Positions 24,518 to 31,703 of a DNA stretch of 64,000 bases are shown piece after piece (position 1 is the first letter of the stretch; every line of letters starts with the position of its first letter). A model generated the notes under the pieces. The model saw only the letters and a program-made list of their open reading frames with translations. It was not told the origin of the DNA and did not search any database. Position numbers and translations under genes: made by a program. The stretch covers positions 248,001 to 312,000 of the forward strand of contig NZ_JZEF01000003.1 of the NCBI RefSeq assembly GCF_001013475.1, given 5' to 3'. This DNA comes from Xanthomonas arboricola pv. juglandis (GTDB lineage: Bacteria > Pseudomonadota > Gammaproteobacteria > Xanthomonadales > Xanthomonadaceae).

Positions 24518-24773
24518 TTGCAGCGGTCTCCACGGAACGGTTGCGCTCAGCGCGCAAATCCCGAATTGCTTTGTCGAAAGAGGCACGGCGAACGGCCTCC
24601 TGCTGGAGGGTCGCCAGTGATTTTTTGAGGTCGTCGTAATCACGCGAAGTCGCTTCGAGCGACTCAACACGCTTCGCCATGTGGCCGTAGGACCACAGAC
24701 CGAATACTCCTGCGCCGAGGGCGGCCAGGATCAGCAGACCGGCGAGAGTCTGGAGGATCTGCTTGGGGGTCAT
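24393..24773 (-). CDS. Rz-like inner-membrane spanin
   Basis: A 126-residue type II membrane protein. One N-terminal helix (LAGLLILAALGAGVFGLWSY) anchors it, followed by a coiled-coil periplasmic domain (KRVESLEATSRDYDDLKKSL, then ATLQQEAVRRASFDKAIRDL). This is the i-spanin architecture. The C-terminal 45 residues overlap the Rz1-like gene and are less conserved in character. The ATG overlaps the stop of the gene upstream. Confidence 0.75.
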   Translation of the reverse strand: MTPKQILQTLAGLLILAALGAGVFGLWSYGHMAKRVESLEATSRDYDDLKKSLATLQQEAVRRASFDKAIRDLRAERNRSVETAANEDPAVSDYLHQRIPDGLRAAHFGDRAVPPAVPGRGQAQLP

Positions 24774-24925
24774 CCAACGTCTTGGGAGATTTCCAAGGCA
24801 TAGTCATAGCCGTCCCAGTTATCCACGCCGGCTGCACGAAGGGCGCTCAGAAACTCTTCGTCCTCTAGCAGTTCGACATATCGGGCACGGGTGATGGTCA
24901 CCGTCTCGGTGTTCGTGTCGTTCAT
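24770..24925 (-). CDS. Small acidic phage protein
   Basis: A 51-residue acidic protein (MNDTNTETVTITRARYVELL, then EDEEFLSALRAAGVDNWDGY). The VTITRARYVELLEDEEFLSALRAAGVDNW pattern is frequent in short phage proteins encoded near lysis or replication genes; their function is not known to me. It overlaps its neighbours by four bases at each end. Confidence 0.65.
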   Translation of the reverse strand: MNDTNTETVTITRARYVELLEDEEFLSALRAAGVDNWDGYDYALEISQDVG

Positions 24926-25215
24926 GTGTTCTCCTGAACCCAGCAAGCCACCTGCAGAAGCTCTGCGGTAGAAGCGTCGGATTTGATTTGGTTGGCCCTG
25001 CTGGAGATAACGCGGACGTTGCCGCGCACGTAACCCAGCTCAGGGGTGATGCGATCCAGCGTCGGGGAGTTAGGTCCCTGCGCCTTCAGTCCGACAGAGC
25101 GGAACAGCGGAATTCCCAGGGCGGGACAGAAGCTTGGAATCTTGATGTCGTACCTTTCTAAGTTGAAAGGGAGACCGCGCTTCTGTGCCCGCCTACGGGC
25201 ACTGCGAAGGAGCAC
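24922..25215 (-). CDS. HNH-type endonuclease (endonuclease VII-like)
   Basis: A 97-residue protein with the signature LDRITPELGYVRGNVRVISS followed by RANQIKSDA, the His-me/HNH core seen in phage recombination endonuclease VII-like proteins. SARRRAQKRGLPFNLERYDI precedes it. In T7 the endonuclease gp3 occupies a comparable functional place, resolving branches. The GTG at 25215 is the listed start; in-frame sequence with family-like residues (NPLTKPRTSDPVGV) continues upstream into the end of the DNA polymerase gene without a standard start, so the true start is uncertain. Confidence 0.75.
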   Translation of the reverse strand: MLLRSARRRAQKRGLPFNLERYDIKIPSFCPALGIPLFRSVGLKAQGPNSPTLDRITPELGYVRGNVRVISSRANQIKSDASTAELLQVACWVQENT

Positions 25216-25244
25216 ACCTACCGGATCGGAGGTGCGTGGTTTGG

Positions 25245-27158
25245 TCAGTGGGTTTCTGCCCAGTTGTTGCCGATTTTGTATTCGCCATCGAGCTGACAGC
25301 GGAAGCCGAAGTAGTCACCTGCGGCGCGGATGGATGCCACCGCTGTCTGGCCGACGAATTCGGCACGCTGCTCGTCAACCTCAATCTGCCATTCGTCGTG
25401 GATGTTGCCGACGAACTCGTAGTTCACTCCCGGAACTAGGCCAGCTTTCTGGAGTGTCTGGTCGAGGATGTGTAGGCCCTTTTTCATAACCAAGGCACCG
25501 GCCGACTGCAGCAGCGTGTTGAGTGCAGCGTGGTCACTCCGGATATGCAGCTTTCGGCCGTCCAGGCCGATTAGGTAGCCCTTATCCTTGGCGCGTTTCT
25601 TGACGCCCTTGACGAGCTTTGCGAGCGCCGGAAGACCCTGTAGGAATTTTTCCTTAAGTACCTTGCCGTGCTTGCGCCCCTTGCCGATGATCGATCCGAT
25701 CTTCTCGTCGCCTGCCCCATAGAGGAAGGCGTAGATGAAGGTCTTTGCGTTGTCGCGGGAAGGGAGGCCAGCTGCATTTTGGTTGACTGCGTGGATGTCG
25801 CCTTCCAGCAAGACCCGGGCGTAGTCGCCACCATCGAATGCGGCCATGAAGTGCGCCAGACAGCGCAGCTCCAGGCCCGATGCGTCAGCGCCCACCAGCT
25901 TCTTGCCCTTCGGCACGGTGAACAGCTCGCGGCACTCATAGCCCCAGCCGCCCGCTTCGCCGAAGAGAATCCCCTCCTTGCCCTTTTGGACCTTGGGGAC
26001 CTGGGCCATGTTCGGCCCCGAGTGCGTCATGCGTCCGGTGACCGCAGCGTTCTGATTCACCCGGCCGTGGATGCGTCCATCCTTCTTAACCTGGGTGATC
26101 CAGGCTTCGGACTTCTTCTTCGACTTGCTCGGGGTACCGTCCTTCTTGAGCTTTGGCAGAGGCTCGGAGAGTTGCCCTGCGCGCTTCGCCACCGTTAGGT
26201 AGCGCAGCAACATGGGAATCTCGGGGTACTTGAGGTGCGCAAGGGTCTCTTCGTCGATCTTCGGGCGACCCTCAGGCGTAAATACCGTGGGCTTCCATCC
26301 GTGGAGTGCCTTTAGGCGCTTCGCGATGTGATCGCGAGAGCCTGCATTGAAAACATACGACTTGAACTTTTCGTGCGGCACGCCTTTGACGTAGCCGAGT
26401 TTTGCGTTGTTGACCTTCGGGACGAACATGCCGAGGCTCTCACGCCACGGCTGGAACACGCGGGTCAGCTCGTCAGTGAGTCTGGCCTTGGTGACCATGA
26501 ACTCGCGTTGCAGCTTGTCGGCCTTCTTTTGGTCGAACAGGAAGCCATAGGAAGTCTGGCGCTGGAGTATCGGTGCGATGCCATGCTCCAGGTCAATCGC
26601 TTCTTGTGACAGCCCCTTGGTCATCTGCAGGGCGAAGAGCTTCTGCGTGACGCGCACGTCCTGGTCGCAGTAGTCGTCCATCTCCTGGTTCCATGCTGCC
26701 CAGGGATCGAGTCCCCTGGACTTCATGACTTCGGAGTAGTCGCCTTTCCATTCGCCAAGGCGGTAGCCCCAGGCTTCCAGCGCGTGCCTTCCCACAAACT
26801 GGCCCGGCAGCTTTCCAGGCGACTTCTTGATGGCAGCGAAGTCGCGGTCGCGCAGGTCCGGCCATAGCAGAGTGGACAACAGCATCGTGTCCAGTGCCCG
26901 CTTAACCTTGAAGTCCGGGTACAGCTTGCGGATGGCGGGCACGTCGAAGTTGACGATGTTGTGGCCAACTACGGCATCCGCGCCCCGAAGCATCTCCAGT
27001 GCCTGCTCGATGGTCAGCTCTCCGTTTACGCGGTTGGCTGACAGCACTGCGCCCACGGGCACTCCCTCCGGATTTACTTCCTGGAGGGAGATGCAGTGGA
27101 TGGTGGTGAGTTCGTCGAGTAGGCCGTTGGTCTCAATGTCAAAGACGAGCCAGGCCAT
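25245..27158 (-). CDS. DNA polymerase, T7-like family A
   Basis: A 637-residue polymerase with 3'-5' exonuclease. The exo I motif FDIETNG holds Asp7 and Glu9. Polymerase motif A is GADASGLELRCLAHFMAAFD (about residue 423), motif B RDNAKTFIYAFLYGAGDEKI (about 468) and motif C NIHDEWQIEV (about 586). It is shorter than T7 gp5 (704 residues) but has every catalytic motif. In T7 the enzyme uses host thioredoxin as processivity factor; whether the thioredoxin-binding insertion exists here is not obvious. The ATG lies inside the nucleotidyltransferase-like gene (20-base overlap). Confidence 0.95.
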   Translation of the reverse strand: MAWLVFDIETNGLLDELTTIHCISLQEVNPEGVPVGAVLSANRVNGELTIEQALEMLRGADAVVGHNIVNFDVPAIRKLYPDFKVKRALDTMLLSTLLWPDLRDRDFAAIKKSPGKLPGQFVGRHALEAWGYRLGEWKGDYSEVMKSRGLDPWAAWNQEMDDYCDQDVRVTQKLFALQMTKGLSQEAIDLEHGIAPILQRQTSYGFLFDQKKADKLQREFMVTKARLTDELTRVFQPWRESLGMFVPKVNNAKLGYVKGVPHEKFKSYVFNAGSRDHIAKRLKALHGWKPTVFTPEGRPKIDEETLAHLKYPEIPMLLRYLTVAKRAGQLSEPLPKLKKDGTPSKSKKKSEAWITQVKKDGRIHGRVNQNAAVTGRMTHSGPNMAQVPKVQKGKEGILFGEAGGWGYECRELFTVPKGKKLVGADASGLELRCLAHFMAAFDGGDYARVLLEGDIHAVNQNAAGLPSRDNAKTFIYAFLYGAGDEKIGSIIGKGRKHGKVLKEKFLQGLPALAKLVKGVKKRAKDKGYLIGLDGRKLHIRSDHAALNTLLQSAGALVMKKGLHILDQTLQKAGLVPGVNYEFVGNIHDEWQIEVDEQRAEFVGQTAVASIRAAGDYFGFRCQLDGEYKIGNNWAETH

Positions 27159-27759
27159 CGGAGCCTACACCTCGTGCAGCCTTGGGGTAGCTTTTGAGGA
27201 GCTGCTTGACGCGCTCGAAACTCGGCAGGGGAACATCATTCGGCTGCTTGGTGAGGTCCTCATCGAGACCTAAGTCGAGGCGGTAGCCGTAGTCCTTGTA
27301 GCGATGCATCCGAGCATAAGTACGCTCGTCGCCGTTGTTGTTCATCACAACGAGACGCTTCGCCTCGGCGTCGGCAGCAGCTTCAGGGTGCGCTGAAGCT
27401 GTCGGGAGGTCGTATTCCAGCCACGCCGCGAACATGCAGCAGCGGAAGTCGAATGCATCTCGGTGCCCTTGAGGTGTGTCGAAATGAAAGCCGACCAAGT
27501 TGAAGAGGCGGCCGGTGTTTAGGTCGTGGAACTGTGAGGTGCCGTTGGGTGCCGCCAGCTCCATGTACCGATTGCCCTGCTCCGAGAACGCAGCGAAGGC
27601 AACGAGGTAGTCCTGATAAGAACGGAAGAACAGGTCGTAGTCTTTGGCGGGAGTGCCGTCAAAGAACGACCGTAGGGCGCCGCCACCGAGGATGGAGACG
27701 ATGCGCGCTGCGGCCGGCATGTCCAGAAAGATTGCCTTGATGTAGGCGCCGTAGGTCAT
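27139..27759 (-). CDS. Nucleotidyltransferase-like phage protein
   Basis: A 206-residue protein. The segment ILGGGALRSFFDGTPAKDYD followed by LFF matches the Gly-Gly...Asp-x-Asp signature of polymerase-beta-type nucleotidyltransferases (CCA-adding enzyme and MNT families), in which the two aspartates bind metal. The remaining sequence (GFHFDTPQGHRDAFDFRCCM, ERTYARMHRYKDYGYRLDLG) fits an AbiEii/poly(A)-polymerase-head-like fold. It lies between primase-helicase and DNA polymerase genes and overlaps both neighbours. The target (tRNA, protein or DNA) is unknown. Confidence 0.7.
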   Translation of the reverse strand: MTYGAYIKAIFLDMPAAARIVSILGGGALRSFFDGTPAKDYDLFFRSYQDYLVAFAAFSEQGNRYMELAAPNGTSQFHDLNTGRLFNLVGFHFDTPQGHRDAFDFRCCMFAAWLEYDLPTASAHPEAAADAEAKRLVVMNNNGDERTYARMHRYKDYGYRLDLGLDEDLTKQPNDVPLPSFERVKQLLKSYPKAARGVGSDGLARL

Positions 27760-28001
27760 TCGATGATGGCCTTGATGCGGCTGGCGACGCGACCGGCACG
27801 TAGAGCGCGCGAGCGGTGGCCCACGGCTTCCTGTACCAACTTGGCGGCCTTCGCTTCTGCGATTGCAGCGCGGTCGCGCAGCTTCCCTTCGGCTGCATCC
27901 AGTTTGCCCAGGGTGCGGTCCAGGTCGGCGACGATGGCTTCAACGCTTGGGGCTGGGGTCAGGAAAGCGTGGATCGCCAGCAGTGCGGTCTTGAGGGTCA
28001 T
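27756..28001 (-). CDS. Small helical phage protein
   Basis: An 81-residue protein predicted to be almost wholly alpha-helical with a heptad pattern (VEAIVADLDRTLGKLDAAEG, KLRDRAAIAEAKAAKLVQEA) and a basic C-terminus. It overlaps the nucleotidyltransferase-like gene by four bases. Function unknown; coiled-coil phage proteins of this size often act as structural adaptors. Confidence 0.6.
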   Translation of the reverse strand: MTLKTALLAIHAFLTPAPSVEAIVADLDRTLGKLDAAEGKLRDRAAIAEAKAAKLVQEAVGHRSRALRAGRVASRIKAIIE

Positions 28002-28033
28002 GTTGTTTATCCTTGAGTGAGGTGAGGTGCAGC

Positions 28034-29668
28034 TCAGTAGCCGCTTGGCGTGTCGTCGAAGCTCTCGTCATCGCCGTCCGCGTATGGGTCGGCGCACGGC
28101 ACGAGGCGGCCGGTCTGTTCGTCGTAGCGGAGGTAGATGCACTTGCCCGCGGCCTGGCCGGTGTAGCGGTCCTTGAGCACGCGGAGAGTCGTTGTGGTTC
28201 GGACGGAGATGTCTGCCGCCTGTTGATCGCGCTCCAGACCGAACATGAAGTGCGACCAGAAGCCAATGGCGCGACTGCCCTTGAACTGACGGATAGTCAC
28301 GCGCCCACCTTCCTCGTGCGGCGAACCCTTCTCGGGGGTCGTGAGGTGGGAGATGAAATAGATGCAGACGTTCAGCTCCATCGCCAACTTGGCGAGTGCA
28401 GCCATCACCTGTTCCAGCACTTTCTTCTCGTCGTCGGCGTCGGCTGCGAGTGCAGTGAGGTGGTCCAGGAAGATGTGCTTAACGCCGTCCGCGACGGCCA
28501 TATGGCGCATCTTGGAAGCGATTACTTCCCAGTCGGTGGTGCCAAAGTGGTCGTAAAGAACGACGTTGCCCGTGCTGTCCAGGATGTCGAACGCGTCTTC
28601 TAATTCCTGTTGCGTCCAGCCTGCATCAGGCACATGGAAGCGGCGCGAGGCGTATTTTCCGGCCAGGCGCTTCGCCGTCTCCGCGGGCGGCTGTTCCAGC
28701 TTGAGGACGCCGCACTTCTCGTTGCAGGTGGTCGCCGTAAATACGATGATTTCGTCGAACACATCGGACTTGCCCATGCCCGTACCGGCGCCCAGGCCGT
28801 AGATTTCGCCGTAGCGCCGGCCAAGGGTGTAGTCGGTCAATTCGGGCCAAGGCCAGGGCATCCCGATGACAACGGGAGCTAGCGCCTTCTCGCGCACGGA
28901 GCCGAAGGTCACGATGCCGTCTGGACGAACCGTCTGGGCTTCGTAGATGCACGAGACGATGGCCTCGCCATTGCCGGCCTGGAGCATCGCGTTGGGGTCT
29001 TTCAGCGGCAGCTGTGCGATTCGCGCCTTTCCCGGCGAAAGGATTCCAGCGACCTCCTGAGCGGCGGCCTGGCCTGGCTCATCCATGTCGAACATGATGA
29101 CCACTTCGTCAAACTTCTCGACCCACTCAAGCTCACGCTTGATGGCCTTCGCCGCGCCCTGTGCACCGTTTGGAACCGACACTACGGGCCACTTCAGGCC
29201 GAGCACTTGAGCGACGCTTAGGCAGTCCACTTCACCTTCGGTGATGACCAGGCGCCGCGTGGGCTGCCAAAGGTGCTGGCCGAACAGGCCTGCTTCCTTT
29301 GTGTCGCCAATGAAGGCGAATTTCTTATCTTTGAACCGTAGCTTCTGTGCGACGGTGCGCCCGTCGCGGCGATAGTTGGCGATCTGGCAGGTTTTGCCGT
29401 CCTTGTTCTTGCCTACCCAGTAGGAGAATTTTCGACAGGTTTCTTCCTGCAGACCGCGAGCGGCCAGAGCTGAGGCTTCGCCCTGGGCAAAGTCGTCGGA
29501 CATGCGGTGCCTTGATTGCGTGCGTGTGGCGTCGCCATCTGCCGGCTCGTAGTGGGAGCACCCAAAGCAGAAGCCGTGCCCGTCGTCGTAGCGCGCGAGG
29601 TTGTCGCGACTGCCACACTTAGGGCACGGCTCTTTAGCAACGAACTGAGACTCAGCGTCGGCTGACAC
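28034..29668 (-). CDS. Primase-helicase, T7 gp4-like
   Basis: A 544-residue bifunctional replisome protein. The N-terminal zinc ribbon CPKCGSRDNLARYDDGHGFC continuing FGCSHY supplies four cysteines; the TOPRIM primase core shows VITEGEVDCLSVAQ and VIMFDMDEPGQAAAQE; the RecA-like helicase shows Walker A GAGTGMGKS near residue 300, the Walker B-like KHIFLDHLTALAAD and the QFKGSRAIGFWSHF motif. All parts needed for primer synthesis and 5'-3' unwinding are present. The start is GTG and overlaps the preceding small gene. Confidence 0.95.
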   Translation of the reverse strand: MSADAESQFVAKEPCPKCGSRDNLARYDDGHGFCFGCSHYEPADGDATRTQSRHRMSDDFAQGEASALAARGLQEETCRKFSYWVGKNKDGKTCQIANYRRDGRTVAQKLRFKDKKFAFIGDTKEAGLFGQHLWQPTRRLVITEGEVDCLSVAQVLGLKWPVVSVPNGAQGAAKAIKRELEWVEKFDEVVIMFDMDEPGQAAAQEVAGILSPGKARIAQLPLKDPNAMLQAGNGEAIVSCIYEAQTVRPDGIVTFGSVREKALAPVVIGMPWPWPELTDYTLGRRYGEIYGLGAGTGMGKSDVFDEIIVFTATTCNEKCGVLKLEQPPAETAKRLAGKYASRRFHVPDAGWTQQELEDAFDILDSTGNVVLYDHFGTTDWEVIASKMRHMAVADGVKHIFLDHLTALAADADDEKKVLEQVMAALAKLAMELNVCIYFISHLTTPEKGSPHEEGGRVTIRQFKGSRAIGFWSHFMFGLERDQQAADISVRTTTTLRVLKDRYTGQAAGKCIYLRYDEQTGRLVPCADPYADGDDESFDDTPSGY

Positions 29669-29822
29669 GCTCGACCGACCACATGGTCTTGCGGCGGGTC
29701 ACGCCCAGTTGGCGGTTGGACGCCGAGCGGACCATCGCGTAAGTGCGGTCGCGCTCTTCCTTCGGTACTTCTTGGGTCGCCTTTGCGAAGGCCAGGCGCA
29801 TTGCGGATTGGACCTGTTGCAT
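29652..29822 (-). CDS. Small phage protein
   Basis: A 56-residue basic protein (MQQVQSAMRLAFAKATQEVP, then KEERDRTYAMVRSASNRQLG). Its ATG overlaps the stop of the preceding open frame, and its end overlaps the GTG of the primase-helicase gene, so it is coupled to both. Short basic proteins next to T7-type helicases are common but uncharacterised. Confidence 0.55.
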   Translation of the reverse strand: MQQVQSAMRLAFAKATQEVPKEERDRTYAMVRSASNRQLGVTRRKTMWSVERVSRR

Positions 29823-29974
29823 CACTTGGCCTCCTGAAGGAAGCGGCGGAAGTCTTCGGTCTCGGTATCCAGGTCATCACCGCCCAGGCCCAGTTCCTTC
29901 GCGCAGTAGGTGCGGTAAAGGTCGATCAGGCGGTCCAGTAGGAAGCGCGGCTGCTCGGGAGTCGGCGGGTGCAG
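29822..29974 (-). CDS. Small phage open frame without a standard start codon
   Basis: About 50 residues of coherent protein (HPPTPEQPRFLLDRLIDLYR, then TYCAKELGLGGDDLDTETED and FRRFLQEAK). The only initiation candidate is a CTG at 29974. The frame is open back to the RusA stop and is in the same frame as RusA, so it could also be made by readthrough of that TGA. Amino-acid composition and the overlap with the next gene support coding. Alternatively its start codon has been lost in the decaying prophage. Confidence 0.4.
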   Translation of the reverse strand: MHPPTPEQPRFLLDRLIDLYRTYCAKELGLGGDDLDTETEDFRRFLQEAK

Positions 29975-30037
29975 TGGTGTGCTGCGGCGCTTTTGCGAAC
30001 TATGATGCCAAGGATCGGGGGTTTTTAGAGCTGCCCT

Positions 30038-30415
30038 TCAGTCGCACAGGAGCACCTGCAGCGACGTGTGCGGCTCTTCGCCGGGTTCGGCAAACCGCTT
30101 GATGGCGTAGAGGGATTCGATCCACTTGTCGTCCGGCCAAATGCCGGCGTGGGTGATGGCGTCAAGTGGCGCCTTGGCGTAGTTGTCGATGTCGCCTTTG
30201 GGCGTCACGAGCTTCGTGGACTTCGGCTTACGACAGACGAACTCCAGTGCTACATGCAGCTTCCCTTCCGGGATCGTTACGCCAGTGGTCTTGAGGTACG
30301 CGCCGGCTGCTTCCAGCCAGGTCTTGTAGGTCTTCAGGTGGTACGTGCCCCAGCGCGTTACGCGGGGGCGAGAAGCCGGAACGGGGTCTATTGGGAAAAT
30401 GAAAGAGGCGGCCAA
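30038..30415 (-). CDS. RusA-family Holliday junction resolvase
   Basis: A 125-residue protein with the RusA signature: FPIDPVPASRPRVTRWGTYH, LEFVCRKPKSTKLVTPKGDI, DNYAKAPLDAITHAGIWPDD and a late KWIESL. The conserved aspartates of the DIDNYAK and WPDDKW motifs bind metal. RusA cuts four-way junctions during phage recombination and packaging. A TTG start with AAAGGGG upstream gives the family length; no ATG fits. It follows the ssDNA-binding protein gene by 31 bp. Confidence 0.88.
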   Translation of the reverse strand: MAASFIFPIDPVPASRPRVTRWGTYHLKTYKTWLEAAGAYLKTTGVTIPEGKLHVALEFVCRKPKSTKLVTPKGDIDNYAKAPLDAITHAGIWPDDKWIESLYAIKRFAEPGEEPHTSLQVLLCD

Positions 30416-30446
30416 CGCCGCCCCTTTCGTGACCTTGGACGAGGGC

Positions 30447-31118
30447 TTAGTAGTCGCCGTCGTCGCCATCATCTCCGTCGCTGTCTTCGTCCGAATCGTC
30501 GGAGTCGTCGTCATCGCTCGGGCGGTCTGCGCCGTCAGCGATTTCGTCACCATCCTCCTCATCGAAGTCGTCGGCTGCACGGCTGGCGCCGCCGAACTCG
30601 ACCAACTTGATGATCTGGACGCCGACCATGCGCAGCGAAATGCCAAACTTCTTGTCCGCCGCCGCGAAGTAGGGCACGGCCTCGAAGCTCACCTTGAGAA
30701 TGCTGCCGCCCCCGATGTTCGGCGGATTCTTCAGCACTTCCTTCTTGGCGTTCACGATGGTCGGGACCATGGTGTAGACCTTGCCGGTCTTCTTCGCCTT
30801 GATCTTGTGCTTCATCTTGAAGTTGAAGGTCACCCGGCCGGTCTCGTCGCCCTCATCGTCCGTTTCCGAAGCGAAGAAGTCGGCCAGTGCAGCCTTCTTG
30901 TGTTTCGGATTCTCAGATTTGAACTGCTCGAAGGCTTCGTCGCGGATGCCGGTCAGCTTCTTGATGAACGCCTGGGTGTCGGCGTCTGACTCGTCCATCG
31001 CTAGCTTGGCGGAGAACTCGCCGTCCGCGTTGTACTTGGTGTCGGGGGCATTCAGTCGCGGCCAGATGGCCGTACCGGCCGGGGACACGTATCGCTTATT
31101 CGCTTTCTTCTGGGTCAT
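30447..31118 (-). CDS. ssDNA-binding protein, T7 gp2.5-like
   Basis: A 223-residue protein with an OB-fold-like body (YVSPAGTAIWPRLNAPDTKY, VTFNFKMKHKIKAKKTGKVY, GGGSILKVSFEAVPYF) and a strikingly acidic C-terminal tail composed of Asp, Glu, Ser and Gly (ending DDGDDGDY). The tail is the hallmark of gp2.5 and other SSBs and contacts the replisome proteins. It protects ssDNA at the replication fork. The ATG lies inside the preceding 49-residue gene. Confidence 0.9.
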   Translation of the reverse strand: MTQKKANKRYVSPAGTAIWPRLNAPDTKYNADGEFSAKLAMDESDADTQAFIKKLTGIRDEAFEQFKSENPKHKKAALADFFASETDDEGDETGRVTFNFKMKHKIKAKKTGKVYTMVPTIVNAKKEVLKNPPNIGGGSILKVSFEAVPYFAAADKKFGISLRMVGVQIIKLVEFGGASRAADDFDEEDGDEIADGADRPSDDDDSDDSDEDSDGDDGDDGDY

Positions 31119-31245
31119 AGGATTCTGGTTCTTCGGGGAGGTAGCCGGCTTCGATCAGACGGGCTTCGGTGGAGGCGAAAGCCGCTCCGTACAGCTCGTT
31201 TTCCAGTGCTGCCTGTTCAAGCAGCCGTTCGATTTCGCGTGTCAT
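31096..31245 (-). CDS. Small acidic phage protein
   Basis: A 49-residue acidic helical peptide (MTREIERLLEQAALENELYG, then ASTEARLIEAGYLPEEPESY). It overlaps the previous gene by ATGA and the SSB start by 23 bases, so it is translationally embedded in the operon. Function unknown. Confidence 0.6.
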   Translation of the reverse strand: MTREIERLLEQAALENELYGAAFASTEARLIEAGYLPEEPESYDPEESE

Positions 31246-31532
31246 GGGAGCTTCTTCGCCAGTTCTTCCTGGGCGTACTTGCGGACGGCCGACAGGGTGT
31301 TGAGTTCACGGAAGCGGCAGTCCGCTTCCATGCGTTCGGTGAGTTCGAGAAGGGAGAGCGGGTCGTACCCGCATTCCTCGGCGGTGAATCGGAAAGCGCA
31401 GGCCAGCCCGATGAGCTGGTCTGCGGGGTGCTCGACCATCTGCACGCCACTCAGGGCTGCGAAGGCGCCGCGGGAGGCCGCGTGTGCGCTTCGGGAGTGC
31501 AGTACGTGTGAGCGGAGACGCGGCTCGATCAC
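31242..31532 (-). CDS. Hypothetical phage protein (GTG start)
   Basis: A 96-residue protein starting with a GTG that overlaps the upstream TGA (GTGA). The body (ALSGVQMVEHPADQLIGLAC, AFRFTAEECGYDPLSLLELT, ERMEADCRFRELNTLSAVRK) is helical and coherent, recognisable as a conserved early phage protein type but not of known function. The short overlap on each side supports the start assignment. Confidence 0.6.
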   Translation of the reverse strand: MIEPRLRSHVLHSRSAHAASRGAFAALSGVQMVEHPADQLIGLACAFRFTAEECGYDPLSLLELTERMEADCRFRELNTLSAVRKYAQEELAKKLP

Positions 31533-31663
31533 TCGGACCGGCCCATCTCGTTGCGAAACTCCTCGACCGTTCCGTGGGTGGACGGGCTGTAGATCGCCAG
31601 GACTTGGCCGTAGGCGTCCAGTGCGACGTAGGTGCCGAGAGTTGCGTTGAAGTTGATGCTCAT
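31529..31663 (-). CDS. Small phage protein, first gene after the RNA polymerase
   Basis: A 44-residue protein (MSINFNATLGTYVALDAYGQ, then VLAIYSPSTHGTVEEFRNEM). AGGAGC precedes the ATG. It is the first gene of the early/replication operon after the RNA polymerase and lies directly downstream of operator-like palindrome B. Confidence 0.6.
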   Translation of the reverse strand: MSINFNATLGTYVALDAYGQVLAIYSPSTHGTVEEFRNEMGRSE

Positions 31664-31684
31664 TGGGCTCCTGTGTTGGGATGA

Positions 31685-31700
31685 ATCCCAAATATGGGAT
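31685..31700. promoter_or_regulatory. Operator-like palindrome B
   Basis: ATCCCAAATATGGGAT is a 16-bp palindrome with perfect 6-bp arms. It lies between the RNA polymerase stop and the next gene. The same arms occur in palindrome A upstream of the RNA polymerase gene. Confidence 0.6.
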
Positions 31701-31703
31701 GTA

